Assembly (NCBI GenBank): GCA_027343785.1
Contig: DAHWKF010000005.1
Location: forward strand, 1 to 5,243
Source: Leptospirillum sp.
GTDB taxonomy: Bacteria > Nitrospirota > Leptospirillia > Leptospirillales > Leptospirillaceae
Direction: 5' to 3'
Length of the DNA stretch: 5,243 bases
Part shown: positions 5,242-5,243 of the stretch, one piece after another
How the letters are laid out: every line of letters begins with the position of its first letter
Numbering within the stretch: position 1 is the stretch's first letter
Position numbers and translations under genes: made by a program
Notes under the pieces: generated by a model
Database searches by the model: none
Told to the model about the DNA's origin: nothing
The model's input: the letters and a program-made list of their open reading frames with translations, nothing else

Positions 5242-5243
5242 CC

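Larger units (their letters stand above)
4831..5243. other. Region after ettA without a convincing gene
   Basis: These 413 nt hold no recognisable coding sequence. Frames at 4900-5082 (plus, GTG start without a ribosome site) and 4809-5039 (minus, overlapping ettA) give low-complexity, basic or Ser/Arg/Pro-rich translations unlike proteins. Visible elements are the stop-codon inverted repeat, an 8-bp inverted repeat at 4961-4986, a C-rich stretch near 5107-5112 beside the A+T-rich TGTTATATTGAAATTT (5091-5106), and an open minus-strand frame at the right edge. Confidence 0.5.

Noticed and set aside
1..5243. CRISPR array, tRNA or rRNA gene, toxin-antitoxin pair
   Set aside because: No regularly spaced long repeats, cloverleaf-like segments or pairs of small overlapping genes were seen on either strand.

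Overview
The window looks like an ordinary chromosomal stretch from a Gram-negative-type bacterium of moderate G+C. The strongest clue is a near-canonical 555-residue EttA-type ABC-F translation factor. The remaining genes are small regulators and enzyme-like proteins. No plasmid, phage or tRNA signature is visible. The species cannot be fixed from this sequence; an acidophilic Nitrospirota such as Leptospirillum is only a guess from general protein style.

Layout: (i) 1-834, plus strand: the 3' part of an AraC-family regulator. Its reading frame is open to the first base, so the gene starts outside the window. (ii) 835-987: a convergent intergenic gap with hairpins and a TCATGA palindrome. 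(iii) 2226 down to 988, minus strand: an ArsR-family winged-helix regulator followed 72 nt later by a DUF1348 (NTF2/SnoaL-like fold) protein, probably one transcript. (iv) 2227-2325: a divergent promoter region with a reasonable sigma70-type promoter for the ArsR gene. Its 17-nt spacer is nearly filled by a tandem 8-bp repeat. (v) 2326-2745, plus strand: a 139-residue single-domain cupin that has lost both histidines of cupin motif 1. (vi) 2746-3162: a long non-coding gap with a probable terminator-like hairpin, an A+T-rich stretch and a perfect 9-bp inverted repeat. (vii) 3163-4830, plus strand: ettA. (viii) 4831-5243: 413 nt without a convincing gene, with several short inverted repeats and a weak minus-strand reading frame open to the right edge.

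The ArsR regulator, the DUF1348 protein and the divergent cupin look like a small self-contained regulated cassette: the regulator sits between two small-fold proteins that share one 99-bp control region. Its inducer and biochemical purpose are not readable from sequence. ettA is a separate housekeeping unit. No spectacular new system is evident. The best leads are the ArsR/DUF1348/cupin cassette, the tandem repeat in its promoter and the altered metal site of the cupin.
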